Below the pieces are notes generated by a model. That model was not told the origin of the DNA and did no database searches. It saw nothing but the letters and a program-made list of their open reading frames with translations. Shown one piece after another: positions 8,767 through 17,261 of a stretch of DNA of 64,000 nt. A program made the position numbers and the translations under genes. The DNA lies in NCBI GenBank assembly GCA_963555775.3, contig CAUVWY020000010.1, forward strand, positions 868,001 to 932,000, given 5' to 3'. How positions within the stretch are numbered: the stretch's first letter is position 1; each line of letters starts with the position of its first letter. Source of the stretch: JAJEDW01 sp963555775. Lineage in GTDB: Bacteria > Acidobacteriota > Terriglobia > 20CM-2-55-15.

Positions 8767-10068
8767 ATGCGCATTCCGCGAAGCGTCATCGCGCTGTTCT
8801 GCACGATACTCCAGCTCTGCTTCGGTACGGTGTACGCCTGGAGTTTCTTCCAGACGATGCTCGTAAGGCAGAACGGCTGGACCCACACCGAGACGGCCTG
8901 GGCGTTCAGCATCGCGATCTTCTCGCTCGGCGTATCGGCAGCCTGGGCCGGTAACGCACTTCCGAAAATGGGTCCGAAGCGGCTCGCGGTGACCGGCAGC
9001 GCGATGTTCTCGAGCGGATACATGATCGCGGGCCTGGCGCTTCACCTCGATTCGGTACCGCTCTTCTATCTGGGCTACGGCGTGATTGGCGGAGCGGGAA
9101 TCGGGCTGGGTTACGTGACTCCGGTCGCAACAGTCGCCAAGTGGTTTCCCGACCGCAAGGGACTGGCCACCGGCATCGTCGTCATGGGCTTCGGCGTAGG
9201 GGCGTTTCTTCTGAGCAAGGGCCTGGCGCCGTTCCTGATTGTGCAGGTTGGCGGTCAACTGCCGCTCGTTTTCGTATGGCTTGGCGTGATTTTCGCCTGC
9301 ATTCTGATTCCCTGCAGTCTTGCCCTGAGCAATCCCCCGGAGTCCCGATCCCTGGCGGGCGCCGGGGCCGGACGGGCGGTATTCAACGAGGCGGAATCCG
9401 CCGCCACATACCTGCGCACCCCGCAGTTCCTCATCATGTGGCTCGTCTTCTTCTTCAATATCGCCGCGGGGATCTCGGTGATCAGCTTTCAGTCGGAAAT
9501 CCTGCAAGAAGTCTGGGGCTTGTCCGATCCCTCGGTCGAACCGGCCACGCTTGCCGCTTACGGCGCGACGCTCATAGCCGTCAGTTCGATCTGCAACGGT
9601 TTGGGGCGCCTGTTCTGGGGGCTGCTATCGGACCGGATCGGGCGAGTCAGGGTTTTCAGGATCCTGCTTGCCAGCCAAATGGTCGTTTTCGGGGTCCTCA
9701 TGACAGAGACCAACCCCTGGGTGTTTTCCGGGTTGGTCTGCTATGTCCTGCTCTGTTTCGGAGGCGGGTTCGCCACCATGCCTTCATTCGTTCTCGATGT
9801 CTTCGGTACCAGCAAGATGTCCACGATTTACGGGGCCGTTCTGACTGCCTGGGCCGCCGCCGGGATCTTCGGCCCCCTGTACGTCGGCTATCTGAAGGAC
9901 ATGTATCCCGACAGAGCCGTGTTGTACTGCTTTCTCATCGGAATAATCATGCTCGGCGCCGGGTACCTGTTCTCCTACCTGTTGAACGATGGCCGGCTTC
10001 GCTTGGGCCGTCCGACGCTCGAAAGCACGCTTCAGCGGTATGGGATTCCGGTGGCGGAGAAGGGCTGA
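8767..10068 (+). CDS. MFS transporter, OFA (oxalate/formate antiporter) family
   Basis: A 433-residue inner-membrane carrier with 12 predicted hydrophobic segments. The OFA signature is clear: 'GxxYAWSFF' in the first helix (FGTVYAWSFFQTMLVRQNGW) and GAGIGLGYVTPVATVAKWFP followed by DRKGLATGI at the MFS loop 4/5 position. The second half carries 'GRLFWGLLSDRIGRVRVF', the MFS motif-A equivalent. The family exchanges small carboxylates such as oxalate, formate and lactate. With the upstream hydrolase and isomerase genes, a carboxylate or aromatic-acid breakdown product is a reasonable substrate guess. It starts 14 bases after the sensor remnant. Unlike its two upstream neighbours it is intact. 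Confidence 0.85.
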   Translation: MRIPRSVIALFCTILQLCFGTVYAWSFFQTMLVRQNGWTHTETAWAFSIAIFSLGVSAAWAGNALPKMGPKRLAVTGSAMFSSGYMIAGLALHLDSVPLFYLGYGVIGGAGIGLGYVTPVATVAKWFPDRKGLATGIVVMGFGVGAFLLSKGLAPFLIVQVGGQLPLVFVWLGVIFACILIPCSLALSNPPESRSLAGAGAGRAVFNEAESAATYLRTPQFLIMWLVFFFNIAAGISVISFQSEILQEVWGLSDPSVEPATLAAYGATLIAVSSICNGLGRLFWGLLSDRIGRVRVFRILLASQMVVFGVLMTETNPWVFSGLVCYVLLCFGGGFATMPSFVLDVFGTSKMSTIYGAVLTAWAAAGIFGPLYVGYLKDMYPDRAVLYCFLIGIIMLGAGYLFSYLLNDGRLRLGRPTLESTLQRYGIPVAEKG

Positions 10069-10664
10069 CGCCGCATGCTGGGGTCAGGGCATCGCGGCTT
10101 CGCGATCATCTCTAAAAGCTTCGGGCAGTCCCATCGTCTCTCAATCCTTCACTTGTCCCGGGATGGGGAATAACTGCCAAAAATTGAGCCATGTCATCCG
10201 GTTCGATGCGGGAATGGATCTGGGATCTGGCGCCGAAACCGGAAATAGACCACAACTACGATGTTCGCCACCGGGTCGTGGGCTACACCGAATTTCCCGG
10301 GCAGCTTTGGATGGAAAGGCGGGGCTCCGTGACGGGAACTTGAAGTTGCCGCGCTTTGTCCCACACCCTGCAAGGCGCATGCGCACAAGCCGGAGAGCCG
10401 GTCCGGCTTTATCGACCCGTTCCTGCCTGTTCCGCAGGATGATGACGGAGATGACGGGCAAGCTGAACCCTTCCGCCAAGCTGCTGCCTGTTGTCGTTGT
10501 CCGATCCGCCCGGTTTTTCTTGACACGAATTTGGCGATGCAGTCCAATACGGCCGAACAGTATCTCAAACAAACAAAAGAATTTAGAGTGCGTGTGTTGG
10601 TTGATTTTGAGTGCGAGAATTCATTCTTGATGAAGTACGTTTCAGGGACTTCGGGAGAGGTGAG
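10069..10664 (+). other. 596-bp stretch without a convincing gene
   Basis: No open frame here has family features. A 50-codon frame at 10191-10343 (MSSGSMREWIWDLAPK, then DHNYDVRHRVVGYTEFPGQL) reads like genuine protein but stops early and has no clear ribosome site, so it may be a gene remnant. TTGACA occurs at 10520-10525 as a possible -35 box for the next operon, but no good -10 hexamer follows at 16-18 bases. Confidence 0.4.
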
Positions 10665-12605
10665 ATGACGAAGGTCCGGTTTCGAATCACTGGCAGCCTG
10701 AGATTGTTACTGTTACTGACGATTGTTGTGGGTGCCCGGCCCGTGTTGGCTCAAGAGAACATGCCAGTCGATCTGACCGGGACATGGCGTTGGATCGCTC
10801 ACGAGAACTGGCACGAACGCGTGATGGGTCCCGACCCTGGCCGGTATTGGGCTATTCCCCTGAATGACGCCGCCCGCATGCGAGCGGACACCTACGCCGA
10901 AGGCTGGGTTTCGCAGTCATCGCTTCTTCAATGCAGGCCGCGGAGTCCGACCTACCAGCCGCACGGCCTGGATCCCATGCGGATCGACAAGGTGATCAAC
11001 CCGATTTCCAGTCAAACCGTAGCCTACGCCGTGTCGTATGAAAAGACCCCGGGGGCGCGTATGGTTTGGCTCGATGGCCGTCCACGGCTCTCCCGGTATG
11101 CACAACACTCCTGGGAAGGGTTTTCTACCGGAAAGTTCAATGGCGATATGTTGGAGGTAACCACAACGCACCTGAAAGAAGCGTACGTCAACCGCGCCGG
11201 CGTCCCTAGCAGTCCGCGGGCAACTGTCATCGAACACGTGTTTCTGGAAGAGCCTTACCTGCATTGGGTGTTCACTGTTATCGACCCGGACTATCTCACC
11301 GAGCCTCTCGTTCGAAGTGGGACCTATGTTCGGGCGCCAACACTGGAACTGCCTCCCTACCCGTGCCAACCGGTGAACGATGAGTTCACCTTGGGCGACG
11401 CGCCTCATCATCTCCCGGGAGAACATACGTATCTCACGGAGGCGGCCATCAAGTACAACGTCCCCCTGGAAGGCATCCGGGGCGGCGCCGAAACAACATA
11501 TCCGGATTGGACCGAAGCGGCGTCGGCGTTGTCGCCACCGGACGCTCCATTTACCCTGCAGCCGGTTTATGAAGACGAATCCACGAGGGTGGCCGAGCGC
11601 GCGGACTCCAGCGGGCCGTCTCCACCGAACTACGAACAGGTTGAAGCGCTCCACGTGACGGGCAACGTTTACATGATTGCGGGCGCGGGCAGTAACATCG
11701 CCGTGTCCGTTGGTGGAGATGGCGTCGTGATGGTCGATTCGGGCGCCGATGGGACAACCGAGAGGGTCCTCACCGCGATTCGCAACGTCGCCCAGGCGAT
11801 CCGGCCGCCCGCGAGACCGGATTCGGCGTCGCCGTTCGCGAGCACCTGGCAGGCCACTCATGCCTTCGCCGAACCGAAAATCCGATTGATCATCAACACG
11901 AACGATAACCCGGACCATGTTGGTGGAAACGAACCCGTTCGCAGATCCTCCATGTTCAGTCCGTTCGGAGGAAGCTACAGCCCTTCGGGGGCCGGCATCC
12001 AGGTTTTCGCCCACGAAATGGTTCAACGGCGAATGATCCGGGCCGGGGCTCCGGATCTGCAACTCCCAACCGACACTTACTTCGGCGAAAAGTTCGATAT
12101 GTATCGATTTTTCAACAACGAAGCGGTTCAAGTGTTCCATATGCCGAACGCGACTTCCGACGGCGACAGCATGGTCTGGTTCCGCGGTTCCGACGTATTC
12201 GTCGCCGGCGATGTCTACAACAGCGACATCTATCCTCCGATCGACGTGGACAGCGGTGGCAGCATTCAAGGCACAATCGACGCTTTGAAGAAGATTGTGG
12301 ACATGTCGGTCACGGAGTACATGTCTCAGGGCGGTACGCTGATCGTACCGGGTCATGGATGGATCAGCGATTCCGCCGACGTTGGTTACTACCGCGACAT
12401 GATGACGATCGTTCGCGATCGCATCCAGGACATGATCGAAAAGGGCATGACGCTCGAACAGATTCAGGCAGCCAAGCCCACGATGGACTACGATCCCATT
12501 TACGGGAGACAGGCGGGAGGAACAGCCCGGTTTGTGGAGGCGGTGTATCGAAGTCTGAGCGAATATGACGCCGCAGGCTTGCACACGAAAGGAGAGAGGC
12601 AATGA
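10665..12605 (+). CDS. secreted two-domain protein: DLTGTW-type domain + degenerate metallo-beta-lactamase-fold domain
   Basis: The ATG at 10665 has GGGAGAGG upstream and a signal peptide (LRLLLLLTIVVGARPVLAQ). Of 646 residues, about 30-250 match the secreted 'DLTGTW' family found four more times in this window (VDLTGTWRWIAHENW; FNGDMLEVTTTHL; IDPDYLTEPLV). From about 330 an MBL fold follows: GDGVVMVDSGADG, INTNDNPDHVGG, VFVAGDVYNSD and VPGHGW. The canonical HxHxDH metal motif reads N413-x-N415-x-D417-H418, and the next metal His ('AHTDGD') is replaced (NATSDGD). Two or three zinc ligands are thus absent; hydrolase activity is doubtful, and a binding role is possible. The stop overlaps the DUF6152 gene (ATGA), so the two are translationally coupled. 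Confidence 0.75.
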   Translation: MTKVRFRITGSLRLLLLLTIVVGARPVLAQENMPVDLTGTWRWIAHENWHERVMGPDPGRYWAIPLNDAARMRADTYAEGWVSQSSLLQCRPRSPTYQPHGLDPMRIDKVINPISSQTVAYAVSYEKTPGARMVWLDGRPRLSRYAQHSWEGFSTGKFNGDMLEVTTTHLKEAYVNRAGVPSSPRATVIEHVFLEEPYLHWVFTVIDPDYLTEPLVRSGTYVRAPTLELPPYPCQPVNDEFTLGDAPHHLPGEHTYLTEAAIKYNVPLEGIRGGAETTYPDWTEAASALSPPDAPFTLQPVYEDESTRVAERADSSGPSPPNYEQVEALHVTGNVYMIAGAGSNIAVSVGGDGVVMVDSGADGTTERVLTAIRNVAQAIRPPARPDSASPFASTWQATHAFAEPKIRLIINTNDNPDHVGGNEPVRRSSMFSPFGGSYSPSGAGIQVFAHEMVQRRMIRAGAPDLQLPTDTYFGEKFDMYRFFNNEAVQVFHMPNATSDGDSMVWFRGSDVFVAGDVYNSDIYPPIDVDSGGSIQGTIDALKKIVDMSVTEYMSQGGTLIVPGHGWISDSADVGYYRDMMTIVRDRIQDMIEKGMTLEQIQAAKPTMDYDPIYGRQAGGTARFVEAVYRSLSEYDAAGLHTKGERQ

Positions 12606-13009
12606 AATTTCTATCTTCGTTACCGATAACCGTCGTGGTCCTGGTTTGGTGCCTACCGGCAGTGGCCCATCACTCCTTTGGCGGCACCTACGATGTTTCG
12701 AAGACAACATCGATCGAAGGAACGATTGTTCAGATTTCCCTCCGCATGCCCCATTCCTTCTTTCACGTGGAAACCGAGGAGCCCGATGGGACAGTCAGAC
12801 GATGGGTTGTCGAGGGAGCGGGGGCGAGCCAATTTGCTCAACAGGGTGTGTCCAGCGACAATCCCGATTCCTTCAAGGTTCTTGATCCGGTGGTGCTAGT
12901 CGGCAACCCCGCGCGTACGGCGGGGAGCAGTCGTTTGCGTATGCTCTCGATTACACGAACAACGGATGGCCATTCCTGGGGCAACGCCGCCGGCGAAGAA
13001 GTGAACTAG
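12602..13009 (+). CDS. DUF6152 family secreted protein, 3' end altered by MITE
   Basis: A 135-residue exported protein. The signal peptide ends at AVA (residues 20-22) and the predicted mature protein begins HHSFGGTYD, the DUF6152 hallmark; 'RMPHSFFHV' stands where the family has 'NPHxWI'. It overlaps the upstream MBL-fusion gene by four bases. The terminal codon is supplied by the inserted 130-bp element: ...GEEV-AAC-TAG, with TAG inside the element's inverted repeat. Removing the element plus one 5-bp target copy gives ...GEEVKK-TGA, so the native protein was one residue longer. Function is unknown; the His-His N-terminus suggests metal (copper) binding as a hypothesis. Confidence 0.75.
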   Translation: MKFLSSLPITVVVLVWCLPAVAHHSFGGTYDVSKTTSIEGTIVQISLRMPHSFFHVETEEPDGTVRRWVVEGAGASQFAQQGVSSDNPDSFKVLDPVVLVGNPARTAGSSRLRMLSITRTTDGHSWGNAAGEEVN

Positions 13010-13135
13010 CAGCCTGTCGGACTAACACCAAATCGAAAATCTAAGTCATTCATATGACTGTGTTTACAGTTTCGAGCTGAAAAGGGCCGTCGTTGAAAAC
13101 AAAGGACTTACGACGAAAGTCCGACAGGCTGCTAG
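13006..13135 (+). mobile_element. 130-bp MITE, copy 1
   Basis: The element is bounded by perfect 17-bp inverted repeats, CTAGCAGCCTGTCGGAC and GTCCGACAGGCTGCTAG, with no coding capacity. It is flanked by GTGAA (13001-13005) and GCGAA (13136-13140), a 5-bp target duplication with one mismatch. Copy 2 (51015-51144) has the same length, about 8 differences, and a perfect 5-bp duplication. No transposase with these ends is in the window. Confidence 0.85.
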
Positions 13136-13164
13136 GCGAAGAAGTGACGCCAATGGAGAAAAAC

Positions 13165-14076
13165 ATGGATACAAACCGCACCCAGGGCGGACGACGAACC
13201 TGGCTACTCACTCTGGGCATGGCACTGGCCGGGCTCACGGTGTCCTCCCTGACCTACGCCCAGGACCAGGGGCAAGGTGGCGGTGTTGGGCTGGCGGCGA
13301 GGGAGTCGGCGCCAATCGACCTCACAGGATACTGGACAGCGGTCATCACCGAGGACTGGGCTCAACGGATGCTTACTCCTGCCAGGGGAGACTTCGGTGG
13401 CGGGCCGCCGGGAGCCGTTCGAACCCCGGGCCGAGCTCCGATCGGTACCGGTGCCGATCCCACCGATGAAGGCAACATCCCCTATGAAGCCGCCGGCGCA
13501 CAAGCCGCCCTCGCATGGAATCCAGCCGATGCGGATACCTGTATGGCCTACGGTGCACCGGGAATCATGCGGCAACCGACACGTTTTCGAATCGCGTGGA
13601 AAGATGACGACACGCTCCAACTTGAAACCGATTTGGGGGTGCAGACCCGTCTGTTCCACTTCGCCGATCCACCCCGGCCTGGACGAATGAACTACATCGG
13701 CGGGCGTTTCGTTCCACCAAGGGCAACGGCGCCAACGGGACCGCCGAATGGGCTGGAACCGAGCCCGCAGGGCCATTCGATTGCGTCGTGGACCTCCATG
13801 GGTGGAAGCAATGCCGTGGTTGAAAGGGGTGGGTATTTGAAGGTCGAGACCACGAATTTGACGCCTGGATATTACTGGCGCAATGGTATGCCCTACACCG
13901 GCGATGCGGTGTTGACGGAACATTTCCGCGTCATGGAGTTGCCGGATGGCAGTTCGTGGATTTTACTGTCGTTGATGGTGGAAGATCCGGAATACCTGAA
14001 TCAGCCCTTTCTTGTGCATTACCACTTCAAGAAACTTCCTGACGGTTCGACCTGGGATCCAGTCCCCTGCCTGTAA
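13165..14076 (+). CDS. secreted DLTGxW-family protein
   Basis: The ATG at 13165 was chosen because GGAGA lies 6 bases before it; the in-frame ATG at 13153 has no such site. The 303-residue protein has a signal peptide (TWLLTLGMALAGLTVSSLTYAQ) and mature 'APIDLTGYWTAVITEDWAQR', the family opening shared with the MBL fusion upstream. Later family landmarks are 'CMAYGAPGIMRQPTRFRI', 'YLKVETTNLTPGYYW', 'LTEHFRV', 'VEDPEYLNQPFLV' and a terminal Cys. It is the third gene of the first cassette; the MITE now separates it from DUF6152. Function unknown, presumably periplasmic or surface. Confidence 0.75.
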   Translation: MDTNRTQGGRRTWLLTLGMALAGLTVSSLTYAQDQGQGGGVGLAARESAPIDLTGYWTAVITEDWAQRMLTPARGDFGGGPPGAVRTPGRAPIGTGADPTDEGNIPYEAAGAQAALAWNPADADTCMAYGAPGIMRQPTRFRIAWKDDDTLQLETDLGVQTRLFHFADPPRPGRMNYIGGRFVPPRATAPTGPPNGLEPSPQGHSIASWTSMGGSNAVVERGGYLKVETTNLTPGYYWRNGMPYTGDAVLTEHFRVMELPDGSSWILLSLMVEDPEYLNQPFLVHYHFKKLPDGSTWDPVPCL

Positions 14077-14094
14077 TTCGATCCCCGGAGAACG

Positions 14095-14352
14095 ATGTGA
14101 AAGCTCGGGGTCGAAATCCATGCAAACGATGAGAGATTTTGTGCGATAGCAACGATTGTCTGTGGTTATGTCGTTGTTTTTTCCCTGATCGTAGCGATCA
14201 TCCTTTTCTAAACGGTTTCGGAAGCCGCATCCGATCCGGCGTTCGGCATCGCAATCCTCGCCGGCATCGGCGCCATATTCTCGCTGATGACCGCCATTTA
14301 TCTCGGTGCCGAGTGGTTGACAGGCCTGCCCCGACGCGCGGGAAGCGCATAA
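14095..14352 (+). pseudogene. decayed small two-helix membrane protein
   Basis: GGAGA and an ATG at 14095 are followed directly by TGA (14098). The same frame then reads two membrane-type segments, 'AIATIVCGYVVVFSLIVAII' and 'FGIAILAGIGAIFSLMTAIY', separated by TAA at 14209-14211, and ends at TAA 14350-14352 (LPRRAGSA). The hydrophobic pattern on both sides of the stop argues for a real but inactivated gene. It fills most of the otherwise empty gap 14077-14431. Confidence 0.4.
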
Positions 14353-14431
14353 GGTTTCGTTGGACAGATCCGGCGGTCGTGGCGGATAATCCGGACGTTC
14401 ATCCTATAATCCTTAATCTATCGGCACCTTG

Positions 14432-15217
14432 ATGTACCGAGAAATAATCCTTCCGGCGGTTCGCACTCGGCTGAATTTCGCGGGAGCGGTTTCAAGAGGC
14501 GGCGTGGTCCGGCCCGCACGCCGGTTCCCTTGGCTGCTTGCCGGTTTGCTGACACTGGTATCGACCGCCGCCTCCGCACACGGATTTCAGGAGTTGCCGG
14601 ATTTGTCCGGCAACTGGATTCGCGGGGATTTCGCGGGATTGGGCCGGAGTAACCAACCCCTGGACCGTGCGATGCTCACCGTGGAAGGGCAACGCGGGAT
14701 GGATGCGTACGACTTCCTTACCGACGACCCCGCGTATGAATGCGTGCCGGCCAGTTGGACACGGGTATGGTCGAATCCCAACGTCGTGGTCCAGATCGAT
14801 CAGTCGGACCGGGACGTGCGGCTGCGATACGAGTGGATGGATATCGACCGGAGAATCCCTCTGACCGATCCATCGGATGCGGACGCGGAACGCGTGCAAA
14901 TGGACGGCATCCCCACGCTGGGACGTTCCATGGCCTGGTACGACGGGGACACGCTTGTCATCGACACCGTAGACTACGCACCCGGCTACGTCTCGACGAT
15001 CGCCGATCTGGCCGGACTGCCCCAAAGCCGCACCATGCACACGGTCGAACGAATTCGGCGCGAAGGCGAAGGACTGGTAATCGAAATCACACACCTCGAT
15101 CCAACGGTCCTTCGCCGGCCCTTCGTCATGGCCATCAGCTACGCCCCGACGGATTTTGAGTTGCTCGACTATGGATGTTCGCCTGAATATGCACGAATCG
15201 TCGCGCCCGACGATTAA
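14432..15217 (+). CDS. secreted DLSGNW-family protein
   Basis: A 261-residue product with a long basic leader, then a hydrophobic core (FPWLLAGLLTLVSTAASA) and a predicted AxA cleavage that would leave His at the mature N-terminus (HGFQELPDLSGNWIRGDF). Family motifs follow: 'YECVPASWTRVW', 'MAWYDGDTLVIDTVDYAPG' (WxGDTLVV position), 'TMHTVERI' and 'LDPTVLRRPFVMAI', ending near a Cys. The ATG at 14432 follows an in-frame TTG; neither has a good ribosome site, so a shorter start within the leader is possible. It lies 15 bases before a DUF6152 gene, repeating the pairing seen upstream. Confidence 0.7.
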   Translation: MYREIILPAVRTRLNFAGAVSRGGVVRPARRFPWLLAGLLTLVSTAASAHGFQELPDLSGNWIRGDFAGLGRSNQPLDRAMLTVEGQRGMDAYDFLTDDPAYECVPASWTRVWSNPNVVVQIDQSDRDVRLRYEWMDIDRRIPLTDPSDADAERVQMDGIPTLGRSMAWYDGDTLVIDTVDYAPGYVSTIADLAGLPQSRTMHTVERIRREGEGLVIEITHLDPTVLRRPFVMAISYAPTDFELLDYGCSPEYARIVAPDD

Positions 15218-15232
15218 CCCGGGAGCAACCGA

Positions 15233-15631
15233 ATGAGTCTTCCGAAACACGCGATCCTCGCAATGTTGCCTTCGCTCATGCTCACCCTGGCGGCGCCGGC
15301 ACACCATTCCGTGGCCGTCAACTTCGACCAGTCCGGAGAAATCACCATCGAGGGTGTGCTCACCGAGATGTCCTGGCGCAATCCCCACTCCCATTTTCGA
15401 ATCGACGTCGCGGCCGGCGATGGCTCACAATTGGAATGGCTGGTCGAAATGGGCGCGATCAACACGATGCGCAGAGCCGGATTCGAAGTTGAACTCTTCG
15501 TGCCTGGAGAGAATGTATCCATTACCGGTTGGCCGGGATGGCGGGATCGGACGCTCTACCTGAACTCCGCGATCCTGCAGGATGGAACGGAATTGATCTG
15601 CGCAGGCGCGTCCTGCAATCCGGAGAGGTGA
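15233..15631 (+). CDS. DUF6152 family secreted protein
   Basis: A 132-residue exported protein. The signal peptide ends APA (residues 21-23) and the predicted mature protein starts HHSVAVNFDQSGEITIEGVL. The family motif 'WRNPHSHFRIDV' is intact. The C-terminus has 'LYLNSAILQDGTELICAGASC' with two cysteines not present in the other two paralogues here. It is the second gene of the second cassette, between a DLSGNW-family gene and a sulfatase gene (3-base gap). Function unknown. Confidence 0.8.
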   Translation: MSLPKHAILAMLPSLMLTLAAPAHHSVAVNFDQSGEITIEGVLTEMSWRNPHSHFRIDVAAGDGSQLEWLVEMGAINTMRRAGFEVELFVPGENVSITGWPGWRDRTLYLNSAILQDGTELICAGASCNPER

Positions 15632-15634
15632 CTC

Positions 15635-17017
15635 ATGTATGACGGCCGCATCGACCGACGGGAATTCATCGGAACCGCCCTCGCGGGCTCCGTCCTCGCA
15701 ATGGCGCCCGAATTGGCTGGCCAACAACCTCCAGAACTCCCGGATCGACCGAACATCGTGTTTCTCTTCGCGGACGATCTGGGTTACGGCGACCTGAGTT
15801 CCTACGGCCGGCCCGACTATGAAACGCCCGTCCTGGACCGGTTGGCCGATGACGGCCTGGCCTTCTCGGACGCCTATGCGGCCGCGCCCGTCTGTTCGCC
15901 AACGCGCGTGGGTTTTCACACCGGCCGCTATCCCCACCGGTTGCCCGTCGGCGCCGGAGGCGTCGTGGGCGCCGACGACGTTTCGCTGGGCATCCCGCCG
16001 GAACATCCGACGCTGGCGACGTTGCTTCGGCTTCAGGGATACGAGAACATCCTGCTCGGCAAATGGCACGTGGGCCGCGCGCCCCGATTCCGCCCGAACG
16101 CGCAGGGATACGACGAATTTTTCGGATTCCTGACCGGAACGTCCGACTACTTCGCGTATACCAATACGGGCGGCTTCCGCGACCTGTGGGACAACGATGA
16201 ACCCAGCGGCGCCGAAGGCTATCTGACCGATCTGCTGACCGACCGGGCCGTCGAGGCGATTCGAAGGCCGCGCGATCGGCCGTTCTACCTGAGCCTGCAC
16301 TACAACGCCCCGCATTCGCCGTGGGAAGGACCCGGTGACGGAGGACTCGACCACACCCATCCGGTCCAGCAGGGACCGGTCGGGTCTCCCGAGAAGTACG
16401 GCGAGATGATGCGGAGCCTGGACGACGGAATTGGGCGGGTCCTGGCCGCGGTGACCGATATGAACCTGGATCGCACCACCCTCGTCGTGTTCACCAGCGA
16501 CAACGGTGGAGCGCAGTATTCGAACAACTGGCCGTTCTCGTTTCAAAAGGGCAATTGTTGGGAAGGAGGCATACGGGTCCCGGCGATCGTTCGCTGGCCG
16601 GGCGTCGTTCCGGCAGGATTCCGAACCGGCCAGGTGGCCACGACCATGGACTGGACAGCGACGTTTCTGGCCGCCGCGGGAGCGAGTCCGGATTCGAACT
16701 ACCCGCTGGACGGCGACAACCTGCTCCCGGTCTGCACCGGCGAACGGCCCGCCTACGATCGGACGCTGTTCTGGCGAAACCCCCAGCACGATGCCGTGCG
16801 ATCCGGACAGTGGAAATATCTGCGGGACCCACAGGGTGAATATCTGTTCAATCTTCCGGCCGACCCCGGTGAAAGAACGGACCAGAAGGACAACTATCCG
16901 GAAATATTCAATTCGCTGCGAAATCGGTTCCAGGCGTGGAACCGGCAGATGGTTCCGCTTCCCGAAGCCGAGGGACCCGGAGGCCGGGGCGGTGGACGTG
17001 GACGAGGTGGCGCCTAA
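15635..17017 (+). CDS. Tat-exported arylsulfatase-type sulfatase
   Basis: A 460-residue sulfatase. An N-terminal twin-arginine leader (DRREFIGTALAGSVLAMA) implies folded export. 'NIVFLFADDLGYGD' provides the metal-binding Asp pair (D46, D47). The active-site sequence CSPTR, followed by GFHTGRYPHR, has Cys87 in the formylglycine position (CxPxR), so activation by a formylglycine-generating enzyme is expected. 'LGKWHVG' and 'FTSDNGG' are further sulfatase landmarks. The C-terminus is glycine/arginine-rich (GGRGGGRGRGGA). It follows DUF6152 by 3 bases, so is probably co-transcribed. Likely substrates are sulfated polysaccharides or sulfate esters; which cannot be told. A repeat element begins exactly at its stop codon. 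Confidence 0.88.
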   Translation: MYDGRIDRREFIGTALAGSVLAMAPELAGQQPPELPDRPNIVFLFADDLGYGDLSSYGRPDYETPVLDRLADDGLAFSDAYAAAPVCSPTRVGFHTGRYPHRLPVGAGGVVGADDVSLGIPPEHPTLATLLRLQGYENILLGKWHVGRAPRFRPNAQGYDEFFGFLTGTSDYFAYTNTGGFRDLWDNDEPSGAEGYLTDLLTDRAVEAIRRPRDRPFYLSLHYNAPHSPWEGPGDGGLDHTHPVQQGPVGSPEKYGEMMRSLDDGIGRVLAAVTDMNLDRTTLVVFTSDNGGAQYSNNWPFSFQKGNCWEGGIRVPAIVRWPGVVPAGFRTGQVATTMDWTATFLAAAGASPDSNYPLDGDNLLPVCTGERPAYDRTLFWRNPQHDAVRSGQWKYLRDPQGEYLFNLPADPGERTDQKDNYPEIFNSLRNRFQAWNRQMVPLPEAEGPGGRGGGRGRGGA

Positions 17018-17253
17018 CCCGCCCTTCTTACGGGTTTTCGCCGCGACGAGTCGGAGACGCCGTCAGAGCCACGGCGCGTTCCTCGCGCCGGTCGCGCCGC
17101 GCGCGTAGCGGCGCATATCCTTGCGCCGGATCAAGCGCGCGCCAAGGCCTGAAAGGTTTCTGACGGAACTGAAAGTAAGCGCGGACGATGTGGGGGCGGC
17201 ACTGGCGTGCTTGATCCGGCGCTGCAGCAGACGACCCGTGAAAAAGGCGGGTC
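17017..17253. repeat. dispersed GC-rich repeat with imperfect terminal inverted repeats
   Basis: The left end (ACCCGCCCTTCTTACGGGTT, from about 17017) is nearly the reverse complement of the right end (GACCCGTGAAAAAGGCGGGT, about 17233-17252). The interior carries GCGTTCCTCGCGCC and CGCGTAGCGGCGC motifs and AGGCCTGAAAGGTTTCTGA, all recurring at 28741-29790, 37667-37819, 38610-39275 and 46150-46272. No real coding capacity; open frames across it are repeat-derived. Confidence 0.7.
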
Positions 17254-17261
17254 AGGCTGGC

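Noticed and set aside
10520..10550. Sigma-70 promoter (TTGACA) before the MBL-fusion gene
   Set aside because: No acceptable -10 hexamer at normal spacing; mentioned only as a possible -35.
12992..13147. A 13-bp target duplication (GGCGAAGAAGTGA) around MITE copy 1
   Set aside because: Copy 2 has a clear 5-bp duplication; a 5-bp duplication with one mismatch at copy 1 restores a native stop, and the longer match is explained by local GAAGAAGTGA repetition.
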